A stretch of DNA of 64,000 bases. It comes from Flavobacterium glycines (GTDB taxonomy: Bacteria > Bacteroidota > Bacteroidia > Flavobacteriales > Flavobacteriaceae). A model generated the notes under the pieces. It did not search any database and was not told the origin of the DNA. It saw only the letters and a list, made by a program, of their open reading frames with translations. The translations under genes and the position numbers were made by a program. Positions 24,901 through 34,691 of the stretch are shown piece after piece (the first letter of the stretch is position 1; the number at the start of each line of letters is the position of its first letter). The stretch spans positions 1 to 64,000 of the forward strand of contig NZ_FNEO01000002.1 of NCBI RefSeq assembly GCF_900100165.1. The letters are read 5' to 3'.

Positions 24901-25528
24901 AATTTATTTGGGTTATGGTCCTTCTTCGCTAACCTTATCTGCAACACCAGCTAATGGTACAGCACCTTATAGCTATTCGTGGAGTAATGGTGCTACAACC
25001 GCAAGTATTGCAGTAAATCCTTCAACTCCGGGAGTACACAGTTATACAGCTACAATTACAGATGCATTAGGTTGTTCTTTTGCTGTAACCAAAGAAATAA
25101 CTGTAATCGATATTCTTTGTGCAGACGGTAAAGTAAAACTATGCCACAGCAGCAATCCTAACCATGATAAAAGTCTTTGCATCTCAACAATTGGTGTTGC
25201 TGATCATTTGGCGCACGGCTGTTACCTGGGAAATTGCTATACGCTGAGCAGTAAAAAAAATATTGAACTTGCAAAAGAAGTAACAAACGAATTTTTTGTA
25301 ATGGTTAGTCCTAATCCTACAGATACAGAATTTCACATTACTATTAGCAGTAATTCTGCAGAAACTGTTGCTGTAAATGTGTTTGATATTTCAGGAAGAA
25401 GAATCAACTTATTAAAAGTAAATCCTAATCAAACCATAAGCTTTGGAAACAATTTAAAATCAGGAATATACCTGACCGAGATAATTCAAGGCAAGAATAA
25501 AAAAACAGTTAAGTTAATCAAACAATAA
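21926..25528 (+). CDS. Large modular T9SS-secreted putative polysaccharide lyase (heparin-lyase-I-like domain)
   Basis: This is a 1200-residue exported modular protein. Domains in order are a signal peptide (1-19), a beta-rich N-terminal module (about 25-275), a lyase-like jelly roll (about 286-527), a second beta module (about 535-720), and HYR-type repeats (about 800-970). A SprB-like repeat (about 975-1060), a Cys-rich ICHxxxxN-type module (about 1065-1105) and a type A T9SS sorting tail ending in Lys-Gln (about 1120-1200) follow. The lyase-like domain has GDERRFEASLLLKDW, YKVYYRLPGQTEY and YLKWGLYR, resembling Pfam Polysacc_lyase (heparin lyase I relatives). By eye, the His of the heparinase I QWHG motif is replaced, so substrate and even activity are uncertain. 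It shares this domain with the lipoprotein at 27676-28563. Secretion to the surface fits initial attack on polymer. Confidence 0.72.
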   Translation: MKKSLLVLICVFALLETKAQNSSWLYDFGTAAAVPYTSTTYSSSYLPTPLEGGGNAAVRASSTTEGPIELTSSNWAGGNGAELKITGGTTASGAKFGLAPFSGTTVAAFQCKINILTGSNGRFLLYFGNGSNFTSGSSISVAQTFASLRFTLNATAVNLDWLSSSTSPNYNTTGLSQTTINKNQSYTLKFYMNNSNTSASYITENGSTPTTHNLAAGTFDIWIDNTKVLINADPGTGLLPQGTTINGIIFLNVGAGSSAPVMYIDDISYSNSLIPTPPVPPATVTNTLVSVDYESGTENSGILDLNTTNATADDAEYIVSPGRTGNYAIAHRVTIGDSGYFSDNHWRSEAATAQMFDSGKYYPGDERRFEASLLLKDWEPYTPGMAQNGDIIFQGKQSGGENPAWYLSAKRNSITFRIPNDNIEPTIIEDFRPYINQWIDFRVDAKMTTDATGYYKVYYRLPGQTEYTLAYEISNHRTFNQDVPEENPSGYLKWGLYRPGQSITTDPPNVATRIIYHDDIRIYELNNNSAPVQVWGNTLNGTIDFSSPVIIGNISNSNIVNDGSTTPSFFYATKSSLNTAGVFSNRVLLNGWTNKVLASDPATPFDPGQYFEFKLQPASGYKIDFSNLKFTARKGNTADPSMFVMRSSLDGFTNDITTPQSFAGTTATALTYDLSSLSNVQTSITFRLYWYGSNRTGGTPLVGIDDFSFNGRVKPVFNIPEKSDITKSTDPGYSTYIVKTNEFDVIAVNNCSKTTYNYTLSGATTGSGNGSLADQIFNKGETLVKWVATDECSNSSTVSFTIKINDTEKPIFTAPSAIIVNNDENQCSANIILVQPTVTDNCAVGTITNDAPALFPIGITTVNWKATDTSGNTATTTQTVTVTDTQAPEIHVIAAINLCYEASGNYTIPAATSTDNCTANNVTYQINGATIRNGNGLDASGNFNVGISTITWIVTDNAGNSNTATTTVTINSKLTADIADIYAVSRGGQANTIYLGYGPSSLTLSATPANGTAPYSYSWSNGATTASIAVNPSTPGVHSYTATITDALGCSFAVTKEITVIDILCADGKVKLCHSSNPNHDKSLCISTIGVADHLAHGCYLGNCYTLSSKKNIELAKEVTNEFFVMVSPNPTDTEFHITISSNSAETVAVNVFDISGRRINLLKVNPNQTISFGNNLKSGIYLTEIIQGKNKKTVKLIKQ

Positions 25529-25664
25529 TTTGTTTTTTTACTTAACTTAATAGATAAATAGAATCATAAGAGGCTATTATTTTTTGATTAAAAACAACCA
25601 ATTTATAGTAGCTTCTTATTCATTTTAAAAGAATTTAATTGACAATAATCAATTTAACAACCCG

Positions 25665-27641
25665 ATGATAAATTTAAAAAAAACAATAGCCCTTAGCTTT
25701 TCATTTATAGCAATATCTTTTGTCAAAGCTCAGGAATTGCCAATATCTAAGGATAGTTTCGATAATATCAACCTGACTTATCATGGCTTAGAAAAAGTGA
25801 ACGCACTTTATACAGCAGCTAAATATGATGAAGCTGCCAAAGAACTCCTTACTTATTACCGCAACCGAAAAAACATCAAACATACTGATTTTAATATTGG
25901 CGATGAAGCTCGATTTAGAGGAAAAGACATTGGCAAAGCCAATCAGTTAAAAGCAGATAATGCCTTAGAACACCAATTTCAACCTCAAAAAGGTTATGGC
26001 TATTATGATTATGGCAAAGACATTAACTGGGAATATTGGCCGGTTAAAGACAACGAAGTGCGCTGGCAATTACACCGAGTAACCTGGTGGCAAGCTATGG
26101 GAATGGCTTATCGCTGCAGTGGTGACGAAAAATATGCTAAAGAATGGATTTTTCAATTTAAAGATTGGGCTAAAAAAAATGCTTTAGGTTTATCTCCGGA
26201 AAACGATCGTTATGCCTGGCGTCCTTTAGAAGTTTCGGATCGTACACAAAGTTTGCCCGGAACTTTTAATTTATTTATAAACTCCCCTCATTTCACAGCT
26301 AATTTTTTATTAGAGTTTTTAAACCTGTTTCACCAACAAGCCAATTATATTACTAAACATTACAGCGCAGAAGGTAATCATTTATTATTTGAAGCCCAAA
26401 GAGTTCTAGTAGCAGGTAGCATCTTCCCTGAACTTAAAAATGCCGAAGCTTGGCGCAAAAGCGGTATTGAGATATTAAACCGTGAAATAAAATTACAGGT
26501 TTTAAATGATGGAATGCAATGGGAACTTTCGCCAACGTATCATGTAGCCAGTATTGAAATTTTCCTGAAAGCCTATAACTCGGCTAAAATGGCCGGTGTA
26601 GCAAAGGAATTTCCGGAAAGCTATGTAAAAACAATCGAAAATATGGCTGTGGCAACGGCAAAAATCTCCTTTCCTGATTATAACAATCCTATGTTTGGAG
26701 ATTCTTGGCTTACTACTAAAGATGTCCGAATGAAACAATTCCAATCTTGGTCAAAACTATTTCCCGAAAATAATTTGCTACAATACTTTGCCACCGACGG
26801 CAAAGCAGGCACTATCGATTTTCTATCATCTGCACTGGAAAATGCTGGATTTTATACCTTCAGAAACGGTTGGAATAACAAATCGACAGTAATGATTGTA
26901 AAGGCTGGTCCTGAAGGAAAATTTCATGCACAACCTGACAATGGAACTTTCGAACTTTGGGTAAAAGGACGCAATTTTACACCTGATGCAGGTTGTTATA
27001 TCTACAGCGGAGACGCTGAAATCACAAAAATGAGAAACTGGTATCGTCAAACCAGAGTACACTCGACCCTTACACTCGACAACCAAAACATGGTAATTAC
27101 GAAGGCGGAACAAAACAAATGGGAAACGGGTAAAAAGCTGGACATCTTAACCTACACCAACCCTAGTTATACCAATTTGAATCACCAACGCAGTATTCTT
27201 TTTATAGATCAAAAGTATTTTTTAATTATTGATAAAGCCATTGGTAAAGCAACCGGGAATGTACAAGTACATTTTCAATTAAAAGAAGATAGTAATCCTG
27301 TTTTTAACAAAATAAAAAACAGTGTTTGTACTACTTATACAGACGGAAACAACCTTTTAATTCAATCAGTAAACTCAGATAAAGTTAGCCTTAACAAAGA
27401 AGAAGGAAAAGTTTCGTATGCTTATGCAAAAGAAATTCCAAGACCTGCTTTTGCTTTCGAAAAAATTAAAAATGATGACAAAACAGCTTATTTTACAACT
27501 ATAGTTTATCCATTCGACGGTACTAAAACACCTGAAATTGAAATTAAAGAAAACAAAGGAAATGATTTTGAAAAGGGAAACATCAATCTTTCAGTATTTA
27601 TTGATGGAAAGAAAACCAATTTAAAAGCAAACCTACTATAA
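25665..27641 (+). CDS. hepC: Heparinase III (heparan-sulfate lyase, PL12)
   Basis: This 658-residue protein is almost the length of the 659-residue Pedobacter heparinus heparinase III, which I recall well enough to see clear similarity along the whole chain. Shared stretches include HQFQPQKGYGYYDYGKDINW, VKDNEVRWQLHR, RPLEVSDR and FHAQPDNGTFELW. The catalytic residues by homology are Asn238, Tyr292 and His421. After a signal peptide (about 1-22) come an alpha-toroid lyase domain (to about 370) and a C-terminal heparinase II/III beta-sandwich. It beta-eliminates heparan sulfate at low-sulfated regions to give unsaturated disaccharides in the periplasm. The 136-bp gap before it has only a weak hairpin, so it may be transcribed with the gene upstream. 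Confidence 0.95.
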   Translation: MINLKKTIALSFSFIAISFVKAQELPISKDSFDNINLTYHGLEKVNALYTAAKYDEAAKELLTYYRNRKNIKHTDFNIGDEARFRGKDIGKANQLKADNALEHQFQPQKGYGYYDYGKDINWEYWPVKDNEVRWQLHRVTWWQAMGMAYRCSGDEKYAKEWIFQFKDWAKKNALGLSPENDRYAWRPLEVSDRTQSLPGTFNLFINSPHFTANFLLEFLNLFHQQANYITKHYSAEGNHLLFEAQRVLVAGSIFPELKNAEAWRKSGIEILNREIKLQVLNDGMQWELSPTYHVASIEIFLKAYNSAKMAGVAKEFPESYVKTIENMAVATAKISFPDYNNPMFGDSWLTTKDVRMKQFQSWSKLFPENNLLQYFATDGKAGTIDFLSSALENAGFYTFRNGWNNKSTVMIVKAGPEGKFHAQPDNGTFELWVKGRNFTPDAGCYIYSGDAEITKMRNWYRQTRVHSTLTLDNQNMVITKAEQNKWETGKKLDILTYTNPSYTNLNHQRSILFIDQKYFLIIDKAIGKATGNVQVHFQLKEDSNPVFNKIKNSVCTTYTDGNNLLIQSVNSDKVSLNKEEGKVSYAYAKEIPRPAFAFEKIKNDDKTAYFTTIVYPFDGTKTPEIEIKENKGNDFEKGNINLSVFIDGKKTNLKANLL

Positions 27642-27675
27642 TGTAAAAGCTATTAACCAATTAAACCAAAAAATC

Positions 27676-28563
27676 ATGAAGCAAACAGTCTACATTCTAA
27701 AAAAATACGTGTCTATTTTTACAGGAATTTTAATCGTATCATGTGATAATGATCAAAAAATTTCTGATAATACATCTGAAAAAAAAAATACTTCCACACC
27801 TAGTAATTTAAATTTAACTGTCAATGAAAGTGACACCTTACTCTATGTAAACTATGAATCAGGCACAGTAGATTCAGGTATTACAGGCATAAATCCTACC
27901 AATGCCACAGCAAATGATGCCGCTTATATTGTTGGTGTTCCCAGTACCTATCGCATAGCTCATAAAGTAATATTAGGTAATCCTGACTATTACTCTAATG
28001 AAGCTTACCGAAGTGAAAGCGATGCTGTTAATGCTCCAAATGCTAAATATCTGCCTGGTGATGAACGTAGATATGAGTTTATGGTATTATTAAAAGACTG
28101 GCAAGAATGGGATTCTACAAAACCCGCTTACGGAGATAATATCTTCCAACTTAAAGTTTCCGGTGGAGCATTAGTCCCTGTACGTATCCTTACTAAACGC
28201 AATGCCATCGTAACAAGAAACACTTCATATCAGGATAATTTAATTAATGACTTTAGACCATATATTAATCAATGGATTAGCTTTCGTATTGATGTAAAAT
28301 GGGCTACAACCAATACAGGCTACTTAAAAATTTACACCAAACTTCCCGGCCAAACTAGCTATAATCTTGCTTTAGAAAAAAACAATTATGCCACTTATAC
28401 TGGCAATCCCGAAATATATCCAGGTCAATACGGATATATAAAATGGGGTTTATATCGCGAAGCAGGATATGATGCTAACGGCAATTTAATTACCAGCGAT
28501 AATATTCTCACCCGCATTGCATATCATGATAATATCAGGATTATTAAGCTTCCTTTACAATAA
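27676..28563 (+). CDS. Putative polysaccharide lyase lipoprotein (heparin-lyase-I-like domain)
   Basis: This 295-residue lipoprotein has a lipobox at ILIVSC24 followed by an acidic/Asn-Ser linker, consistent with surface display. The remainder (about residues 52-295) is one beta jelly-roll domain paralogous to residues 286-527 of the protein at 21926-25528. Shared blocks are YESGT, the TNATANDAAYIV segment, PGDERRYEFMVLLKDW, RPYINQWISFRIDVKW, YTKLPGQTSYNLAL, IKWGLYRE and YHDNIRI. It resembles the Pfam polysaccharide-lyase family that contains heparin lyase I, but the catalytic His of that enzyme is not evident. It may be an endolyase or a surface glycan-binding protein. It lies 34 bp after heparinase III and is probably in the same transcript. 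Confidence 0.68.
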   Translation: MKQTVYILKKYVSIFTGILIVSCDNDQKISDNTSEKKNTSTPSNLNLTVNESDTLLYVNYESGTVDSGITGINPTNATANDAAYIVGVPSTYRIAHKVILGNPDYYSNEAYRSESDAVNAPNAKYLPGDERRYEFMVLLKDWQEWDSTKPAYGDNIFQLKVSGGALVPVRILTKRNAIVTRNTSYQDNLINDFRPYINQWISFRIDVKWATTNTGYLKIYTKLPGQTSYNLALEKNNYATYTGNPEIYPGQYGYIKWGLYREAGYDANGNLITSDNILTRIAYHDNIRIIKLPLQ

Positions 28564-28737
28564 CTATTGACAAGCTAAAAAAAACAGCAACAATTTTAGA
28601 CTTAATAATGTTTTTTAAATAAACTGTACGTACTAAAGCTAACAAAAAAAAGTCTTTTTTAAAATACCGCAACTCACAACCCCCAAAATTCATTCGGTTT
28701 TATACTCATTTTAAAGCTTTTAAAAACACTTTTAATC

Positions 28738-28797
28738 AAATTCAATAGTATTTTGGACATATTCAAAACTAAAAAGAACAACTGATTTATAACTTTA
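28738..28797 (+). promoter_or_regulatory. Shared promoter module B, upstream of susC
   Basis: A 32-bp block (28738-28769, containing AATAGTATTTTGGACA and TCAAAAC) is followed after exactly 20 bp by TAACTTTA (28790-28797). The same block (27 of 32 bases identical) with the same 20-bp gap to TAAATTCG occurs before the sulfatase gene at 34591-34650. The susC ATG is 212 bp downstream, giving a long 5' leader. Confidence 0.6.
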
Positions 28798-28894
28798 CAA
28801 ATGTTAATTAACGGTATCAAATTAAAAATCAATGAATAATTGATTAATCCATTTTAAAAACATTATAACTAAACAAATGCTAAAACCAAACTTT

Positions 28895-28924
28895 ATGAAA
28901 AAAACAATTTTGGAGTATTCTTAA
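28895..28924 (+). other. Nine-codon ORF in the susC leader, possible gene remnant
   Basis: The 446-bp gap 28564-29009 contains no full gene. At 28876-28903 the sequence CTAAAACCAAACTTTATGAA closely copies the start region of the lyase gene at 21909 (CTAAAACCAAACTATTATGAA). The ORF that begins there codes for MKKTILEYS and stops. It may be the stub of a deleted exported protein or a leader peptide in the susC mRNA. Confidence 0.35.
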
Positions 28925-29009
28925 ATACTACAAATCAAAACTATAATTTTAATTAAATCATTACCAATTCAGAAATAGGTTAACCTCTATTTCACTAAAT
29001 AACAAAATT

Positions 29010-32000
29010 ATGAAAAGGACTATATTCTTATTTTTGTTGCTTGCCACTTGCAGCCTTGTATTTGCGCAACAAAATATAACCATAAAAGGTGTCGTAAGTG
29101 ATGGGCAAAATATGCCATTGCCAGGAGCAACTATTTTAGAAAAAGGAACTCAAAACAGTACCGTAACCTCAATAGATGGTTTTTATCAAATTAAAGTGAA
29201 ACCAAATGCAATATTGGTTTTCTCCTTTATGGGTACCAAAACTATTGAAGAAAAACTTAACGGTCGAACAACTATAAATACCAAATTACAGGATGAAACC
29301 AACAGTCTTAATGAGGTTGTAGTGGTGGGTTATGGAACCAAATCCAGAAAAGATCTTACTGGTGCTATTTCTTCTGTAAAAGGAGAAGAACTGGCTAAAG
29401 TACCGGTACAAAACGTAGCTCAGGCTTTACAAGGCCGCATTGCCGGTATGCAAGTTAATATGAACGATGGTACACCAGGTGCTGACCCTTCAATCAAAAT
29501 ACGTGGAGGAATGTCAATTACACAAAGTAACGAACCTCTGTATGTTATTGATGGAGTTCCACAAACCGGAGGATTGGGCTTTTTAGACCCAATGGATATT
29601 GAATCGATAGATGTATTAAAAGATGCTTCGTCAACCTCTATTTATGGTGCTCAGGGTGGAAACGGTGTAATATTAGTCACTACAAAGAAAATAAAATCAG
29701 GAAAAGTAACTATTGATTATGATACTTATGCAGGTATTAAACAAGTGACTTCCGAAATCCCTGTAATGAATCCATATGATTTTGTTCAATTATCCTACGA
29801 AAGATCAGTTTCTGACCCTGTAAAACTGGCTGCGTTTACAAATAATTATGGTGCTTTTGATCAGCTAGAGTCACTTTATGCAAACAGAGCTGGTAAAAAC
29901 TGGCAAAAAGAAGTTTTTGGAAATCCGGTCATGAGTCAATACCATAAATTGAGTATCAATGGTGGTGGAAATGAAACTAAATTCAACATTTTCTATTCTT
30001 TAAATGATGATGAAGGTGTCATGAAAGGAAGTGCTTCAAGAAAAAATATTGCTAAAATATCGATAAACCATAACGTAAGTAAAAAGTTTTCGATTAATGG
30101 TATTGTAAACTATTCTAACCAAAAAATTACCGGATTAGGCACAAGCGAAGGTGGAAATCCAAGATTGAGCATGTTACAAAATGTATTGCGATACCGCCCT
30201 GTAAATGGGCTATTAGGATCAGATGATGAACTTGCAAATTTATCATTGGATCCATTAGACACCGGCCTCGCTTTACAAAGTCCATTAATTTCCATTTCAA
30301 GTCAACAAAGAGAATCAGTAAAAAAAGCGATCAATGCAAGTGTACAATTGCAATACAACCTTACTCCTAACTTAGTTTATAGAGGATTAGCGAGTTTAAC
30401 TGATAATAATACTAAAAGTAAATATTTTAATGACAGTTCTGGTATTCTTGCAATCAGAAGTGGTGGTGCTTTTGGAGGTATTTCGGAACTTCTTACAAGC
30501 CGTTTTAATTATAACAATACCATTACCTACAATAATACATTTGGTAAAAATCATAAGTTTGACATTACTGCCGGTCAGGAATATATTTATAATTATTCTG
30601 AAGCCCTTTCGGTTAGTGCTTCTGCATTTCCGGTTGTAAATTCAGGTTGGGATAGATTAGATATGGGTACTGTTCCCGGAATACCAACATCACTTACTGA
30701 AGATGACAAAATCATGTCATTTTTTGCCAGAACAAATTATTCATTCAATAATAAATATTTGCTATCTGCAAGTGTAAGAGCAGATGGTTCTTCTAAATTT
30801 GGAACTAACAATCGTTGGGGGTATTTTCCGGCAGTATCTGCTGCATGGAGAATCATCAATGAGAATTTCATGAAAAATGCAACTGCATTTTCTGATTTTA
30901 AATTGCGTTTAAGTTATGGTCAGGCAGGAAATAACAGAATAGCTAACTATGCAGCATTAGGTATTTTTGATACAGGATCATATCCTTTAAACAATCAAAC
31001 TGTTTCTGCTGCTTTTCAAAAAAATCTTCCTAATCCAAATTTAAAATGGGAATCAACTCAATCCTCTAATATAGGTTTAGATTTAGGATTTTTTAAACAA
31101 AGAATAATGCTTACCACTGAATGGTATGATAATCGTTCTAAGGACCTACTTTATAACACTCGTATTCCAGCCAATGCCGGTTTTACAAATCAGTTCCAAA
31201 ATATAGGTTCTACTTCCAGCCGTGGTTTAGAATTTACATTAAACACAACCAATATTAAAAAGAATGACTTTAGTTGGAATACCGGTTTCAATATAGCATT
31301 TAACAAAACCAAAGTACTTAGCCTGAGTGAAGGAGAAACTTCACTATTAACCAATAGTTATGCTCCTCTTGTAAACGACTTTATATTGCAGGTAGGAAAA
31401 CCTGTAGGTATCATGTACGGCTATGTAAGAGACGGTTTGTATCAGGTAAGTGATTTTGATTACAATACAACAAGTGGAGTTTATACGTTAAAATCAGATG
31501 TAGTTAAAGACAATGGTGCAGCAGCACAACCGGGATTCATTAAATTCAAAGATATGAATGGAGACGGTGTAATAAATGATTTAGACCGAACCGCAATAGG
31601 AAATGCAAATCCTAAATTCTCTGGAGGTTTAAATAACACCTTTACTTATAAAGGAATCGATTTAAGTATATTTCTGAACTTTACTGTAGGTAATGATATT
31701 TTTAATGCTAATGTTTTGAACAACGCAAGTCTTAATACTGAAAATTTAAATTCATTAGCCCGATTTGCTGACCGATGGACAACCATCAATGCAGCGGGAC
31801 AACGAGTAACTGATCCTACTGAATTAGCAGCTTTAAACACAGGAAAAACAAATCCTGTTTACAACGGAAATACAACTGGTCGTTTGTATAGCGACATTAT
31901 TGAAGACGGTTCTTTTTTACGTATCAATAACATTAGTATTGGTTATAGCCTACCTAAAAAATGGCTAACCGCAATGAAAATATCCAGAATGAGATTTTAT

Positions 32001-32150
32001 CTGACTGCTTATAATATATATGTATTTACGAAATATTCAGGCTACGATCCCGAAGTAAGTGTAATCAACAATGCCTTAACTCCCGGAGTTGATTTTAGTG
32101 CTTATCCAAAAGCAAAATCTTTTATTACAGGTCTAAATATTTCACTCTAA
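29010..32150 (+). CDS. SusC/RagA-type TonB-linked outer-membrane transporter
   Basis: This 1046-residue outer-membrane receptor has a signal peptide ending VFAQ (residue 19) and a carboxypeptidase-D-like regulatory domain (about 22-100, with [18 protein letters not shown]). A plug domain begins at [23 protein letters not shown] and includes IRGGMSI, YVIDGVP and [16 protein letters not shown] 22-stranded barrel fills the rest, ending in [15 protein letters not shown]. It imports oligosaccharides released at the cell surface, with SusD as the lid. It is followed 16 bp later by susD. By context the cargo is heparin/heparan sulfate fragments. The long leader and module B promoter suggest induction by the hybrid two-component regulator downstream. 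Confidence 0.95.
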   Translation: MKRTIFLFLLLATCSLVFAQQNITIKGVVSDGQNMPLPGATILEKGTQNSTVTSIDGFYQIKVKPNAILVFSFMGTKTIEEKLNGRTTINTKLQDETNSLNEVVVVGYGTKSRKDLTGAISSVKGEELAKVPVQNVAQALQGRIAGMQVNMNDGTPGADPSIKIRGGMSITQSNEPLYVIDGVPQTGGLGFLDPMDIESIDVLKDASSTSIYGAQGGNGVILVTTKKIKSGKVTIDYDTYAGIKQVTSEIPVMNPYDFVQLSYERSVSDPVKLAAFTNNYGAFDQLESLYANRAGKNWQKEVFGNPVMSQYHKLSINGGGNETKFNIFYSLNDDEGVMKGSASRKNIAKISINHNVSKKFSINGIVNYSNQKITGLGTSEGGNPRLSMLQNVLRYRPVNGLLGSDDELANLSLDPLDTGLALQSPLISISSQQRESVKKAINASVQLQYNLTPNLVYRGLASLTDNNTKSKYFNDSSGILAIRSGGAFGGISELLTSRFNYNNTITYNNTFGKNHKFDITAGQEYIYNYSEALSVSASAFPVVNSGWDRLDMGTVPGIPTSLTEDDKIMSFFARTNYSFNNKYLLSASVRADGSSKFGTNNRWGYFPAVSAAWRIINENFMKNATAFSDFKLRLSYGQAGNNRIANYAALGIFDTGSYPLNNQTVSAAFQKNLPNPNLKWESTQSSNIGLDLGFFKQRIMLTTEWYDNRSKDLLYNTRIPANAGFTNQFQNIGSTSSRGLEFTLNTTNIKKNDFSWNTGFNIAFNKTKVLSLSEGETSLLTNSYAPLVNDFILQVGKPVGIMYGYVRDGLYQVSDFDYNTTSGVYTLKSDVVKDNGAAAQPGFIKFKDMNGDGVINDLDRTAIGNANPKFSGGLNNTFTYKGIDLSIFLNFTVGNDIFNANVLNNASLNTENLNSLARFADRWTTINAAGQRVTDPTELAALNTGKTNPVYNGNTTGRLYSDIIEDGSFLRINNISIGYSLPKKWLTAMKISRMRFYLTAYNIYVFTKYSGYDPEVSVINNALTPGVDFSAYPKAKSFITGLNISL

Positions 32151-32166
32151 TTTAAAATCTAAAAAA

Positions 32167-34065
32167 ATGAAACATAAAATATTTTCCCTAAAAACAACTT
32201 TAGCTGTTGGCGTAGTTGCACTGCTGCTACCACTTAGTTCTTGTGATAATCAGATAGAAACTACTCCTTATTCCTATTCCACATCAGCTAATTTTTTCTC
32301 TAATTTAGACGAGGCTTATATGGCAACATTAGGCGTATATCAAATTATGTCTCTTCAGGATACTTACGGCTGGAATATTCCTTTAGTTTTTGATGCTGAT
32401 ACTGATATTATCCAAATTAGTGGTGACACCGATGTTGACTGGAGAACAATACCTCATTACAAAGGAATTTCCCAAACTGTAACTTTTTACACTGTATGGA
32501 GTCAATTATATACTGGTATAGATCGTGCTAATGTAGTAATTGAAAAAATACCGCAAATGAAGCTTTATACGGAAGGTACCGAAAGCCAAAAAACGCAATT
32601 AAACAGAATGCTCGGAGAAGCTAAATTTTTACGTGGTTTTTACTATTCTGAATTAGTCCGTCTTTGGGGTGATGTACCTTTTAAAACCAAAAGTTCACAA
32701 TCAGGAGATAACTTCAAAGCGGGTTTAGTTGATCGTTATGAAATATATGGGCAAATTATAAAAGATATGACAGAAGCAGCCGCTGTATTGCCTGAAGCCA
32801 TGCCTACCGATGAACGCATCAACAAATGGGGCGCTAAAGCAATGCTTGCCAGAGTTGCTTTGTTTGCCGGAGGCTATTCATTAAAAGCTGATGGAAACAT
32901 CACACGCCCTGACAATTACAAGGATTATTACCTAATAGCACAACAGCAAATTAATGATATTATGGCTCAAAATCCATATAAGTTAAATACCTCATACTCC
33001 AGAGTTTTTAAAAACCAGTGCCAACATGTTTTAGAACCTACCGAGAATATTTTTCAGGTTGCTTTTTATAACTCAGCAGTAGGTACAATATTGGCTAACA
33101 CTTCTTGGTCCGGCTATTTCAATGCACCATCTGTTCCTACGGTTAGTAACGGTTTTTATGGAGGTACTGCCGCTAGATGTTTAATAACCAAACCATTCTA
33201 CACTAGCTTCGCAGCAGGAGATCAACGAAGAGATTTTTCTATAGCAACTTATATTTTTGACGCTCTTGGAAACAAACTCGCCCGTGTAACAACCACACAA
33301 GACCAAACTTGGACAACAGCCAAATGGAGTAGAGAATATCAAACCAATGCCCCTCAGGAAAGAATTAGTACCAATATCAACTGGGTAATTATGCGTTATT
33401 CTGATTTATTATTAATGCGTGCTGAAGTCGAAAATGAATTAAATAACGGGCCTAATGCTATAGCATATGATGCCATTAATCAAGTAAGAAGAAGAGGTTT
33501 TGGTTTAGACGTTCCCGGTAGCAGAATTAGTATCACTTTAGGAAATCAGGGTACAGGATATACATCAGCAGCTACTGTTGTAATCAATATTACAGGAGGT
33601 GGCGGTACTGATGCAGCTGCTGCTGCAGTAACAGTATCTAGCGGACGCATTACAGCAATTACATTACTGCGTTCTGGTGATGGATATACTTCTGCTCCAA
33701 CAGTAACAATTACTAGTACCGATGGAAAAGGTTCCGGAGCCACTGCAACAGCAACACTTTTGACAAAACCAACAGCTACACAAGTTAATCTTTCCGGTTT
33801 AGATAAAGTTAATTTCCTAAAAGCAATACAACAGGAAAGAGCCTGGGAACTTTCGGGCGAAGGAATGCGCAGAGCCGATTTAATTCGCTGGGGAATTTTA
33901 GCTGAGAAGATAACTGAAACAAAAACAGCGGTTCAGGCAGTCAGAACCACTTATCCTTATCCGGCATTTGACAACTTTAAAAAATTCAAACACGAATTAT
34001 ATCCTTTTCCAACAAATGAAACGGATGTCAACAAAGGTATAACAAGACAAAATCCTAATTATTAA
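32167..34065 (+). CDS. SusD/RagB-type glycan-binding lipoprotein with an inserted repeat module
   Basis: This 632-residue surface lipoprotein has a lipobox at LPLSSC26. The TPR-rich SusD fold is visible through [24 protein letters not shown], the RWGAKAML-type helices ([19 protein letters not shown]), [16 protein letters not shown] and the terminal [19 protein letters not shown]. Unusually, about 85 residues (roughly 455-540) are inserted between the conserved NQVRRRGFG and LERAWE-type segments. This insert carries two beta repeats, [15 protein letters not shown] and [15 protein letters not shown], separated by Gly- and Ala-rich stretches, a motif better known from phage and adhesin-like proteins. 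It would bind heparan oligosaccharides at the mouth of SusC. Confidence 0.93.
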   Translation: MKHKIFSLKTTLAVGVVALLLPLSSCDNQIETTPYSYSTSANFFSNLDEAYMATLGVYQIMSLQDTYGWNIPLVFDADTDIIQISGDTDVDWRTIPHYKGISQTVTFYTVWSQLYTGIDRANVVIEKIPQMKLYTEGTESQKTQLNRMLGEAKFLRGFYYSELVRLWGDVPFKTKSSQSGDNFKAGLVDRYEIYGQIIKDMTEAAAVLPEAMPTDERINKWGAKAMLARVALFAGGYSLKADGNITRPDNYKDYYLIAQQQINDIMAQNPYKLNTSYSRVFKNQCQHVLEPTENIFQVAFYNSAVGTILANTSWSGYFNAPSVPTVSNGFYGGTAARCLITKPFYTSFAAGDQRRDFSIATYIFDALGNKLARVTTTQDQTWTTAKWSREYQTNAPQERISTNINWVIMRYSDLLLMRAEVENELNNGPNAIAYDAINQVRRRGFGLDVPGSRISITLGNQGTGYTSAATVVINITGGGGTDAAAAAVTVSSGRITAITLLRSGDGYTSAPTVTITSTDGKGSGATATATLLTKPTATQVNLSGLDKVNFLKAIQQERAWELSGEGMRRADLIRWGILAEKITETKTAVQAVRTTYPYPAFDNFKKFKHELYPFPTNETDVNKGITRQNPNY

Positions 34066-34081
34066 TCCCCTATCAACTGCA

Positions 34082-34414
34082 ATGATGAAGAAAACAATTC
34101 TATTATTCATTTTAATGTTAATAAGCAACTTATCTTTTGGGCAAAACAAACCCAAAAATATGAAAGCACAAAGAGATTCTATTTTTACAGTAATGAAACT
34201 GAGTGATGAAAATAAATTAAAAATGCACGAATTAATTGCTAAAAATGGTAATGGTCAAAAAGCAATTAAAGAAGACCCAACGCTTTCTGAGGAACAGAAA
34301 AAAGAAAAACTGCAAGCTTGGAAAAAAGATATTACGGCAGAAGAAAGAAAAATACTCACCACTGAGCAATTTGAAATATGGAGGGATTTTGGAAAATCCT
34401 CAAAACAAAAATAA
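34082..34414 (+). CDS. Small exported helical protein of unknown function
   Basis: This 110-residue protein has a signal peptide (about residues 1-21, ending NLSFGQ) and a mature part that is almost entirely predicted helix and very rich in Lys and Glu. LSDENKLKMHELIAKNG and LSEEQKKEKLQAWKKD are examples. The pattern recalls periplasmic Spy/CpxP-like or DUF4890-like helical proteins, but I do not recognise a specific family. It lies 16 bp after susD and ends at a strong terminator, so it is the last gene of the susCD transcript. Its role is unknown. Confidence 0.7.
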   Translation: MMKKTILLFILMLISNLSFGQNKPKNMKAQRDSIFTVMKLSDENKLKMHELIAKNGNGQKAIKEDPTLSEEQKKEKLQAWKKDITAEERKILTTEQFEIWRDFGKSSKQK

Positions 34415-34427
34415 TAACCAATAATCC

Positions 34428-34462
34428 AATGCAGAGCCTCAAAAGCTCTGCATTTCTTTTTT
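34428..34462 (+). terminator. Terminator of the susCD operon
   Basis: AATGCAGAGC and GCTCTGCATT form a 10-bp stem with a seven-base loop, followed by TCTTTTTT. Confidence 0.85.
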
Positions 34463-34590
34463 AAATAAATACCACTCTTGAACATTTTGTCATTTAACAC
34501 CAACTTATAATTAATTAAGAAATGTCCCCATATAATATAAAATCATAAGTAATTACAACTATAATTACACATAAAACACAGGCTTTAACT

Positions 34591-34650
34591 AAATTTAATA
34601 GCATTTTGAACAAAATCAAAACCTCTTTCAGATGCAGATAGCTAAATTCG
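34591..34650 (+). promoter_or_regulatory. Shared promoter module B, upstream of the sulfatase operon
   Basis: The 32-bp block 34591-34622 (AATAGCATTTTGAACA ... TCAAAAC) and TAAATTCG (34643-34650) repeat the susC module with identical internal distances. TAATATCA right after the -7 element also resembles the sequence after TAACTTCG in module A. The ATG is 41 bp downstream. Confidence 0.6.
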
Positions 34651-34691
34651 TAATATCATTTACAAGTTATTCAATAAAATTAGCATAGATT

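Noticed and set aside
27676..28563. Calling the lipoprotein heparinase I (PL13)
   Set aside because: The size and fold type are compatible but the QWHG catalytic segment is not found and global similarity to the Pedobacter enzyme is low by eye.
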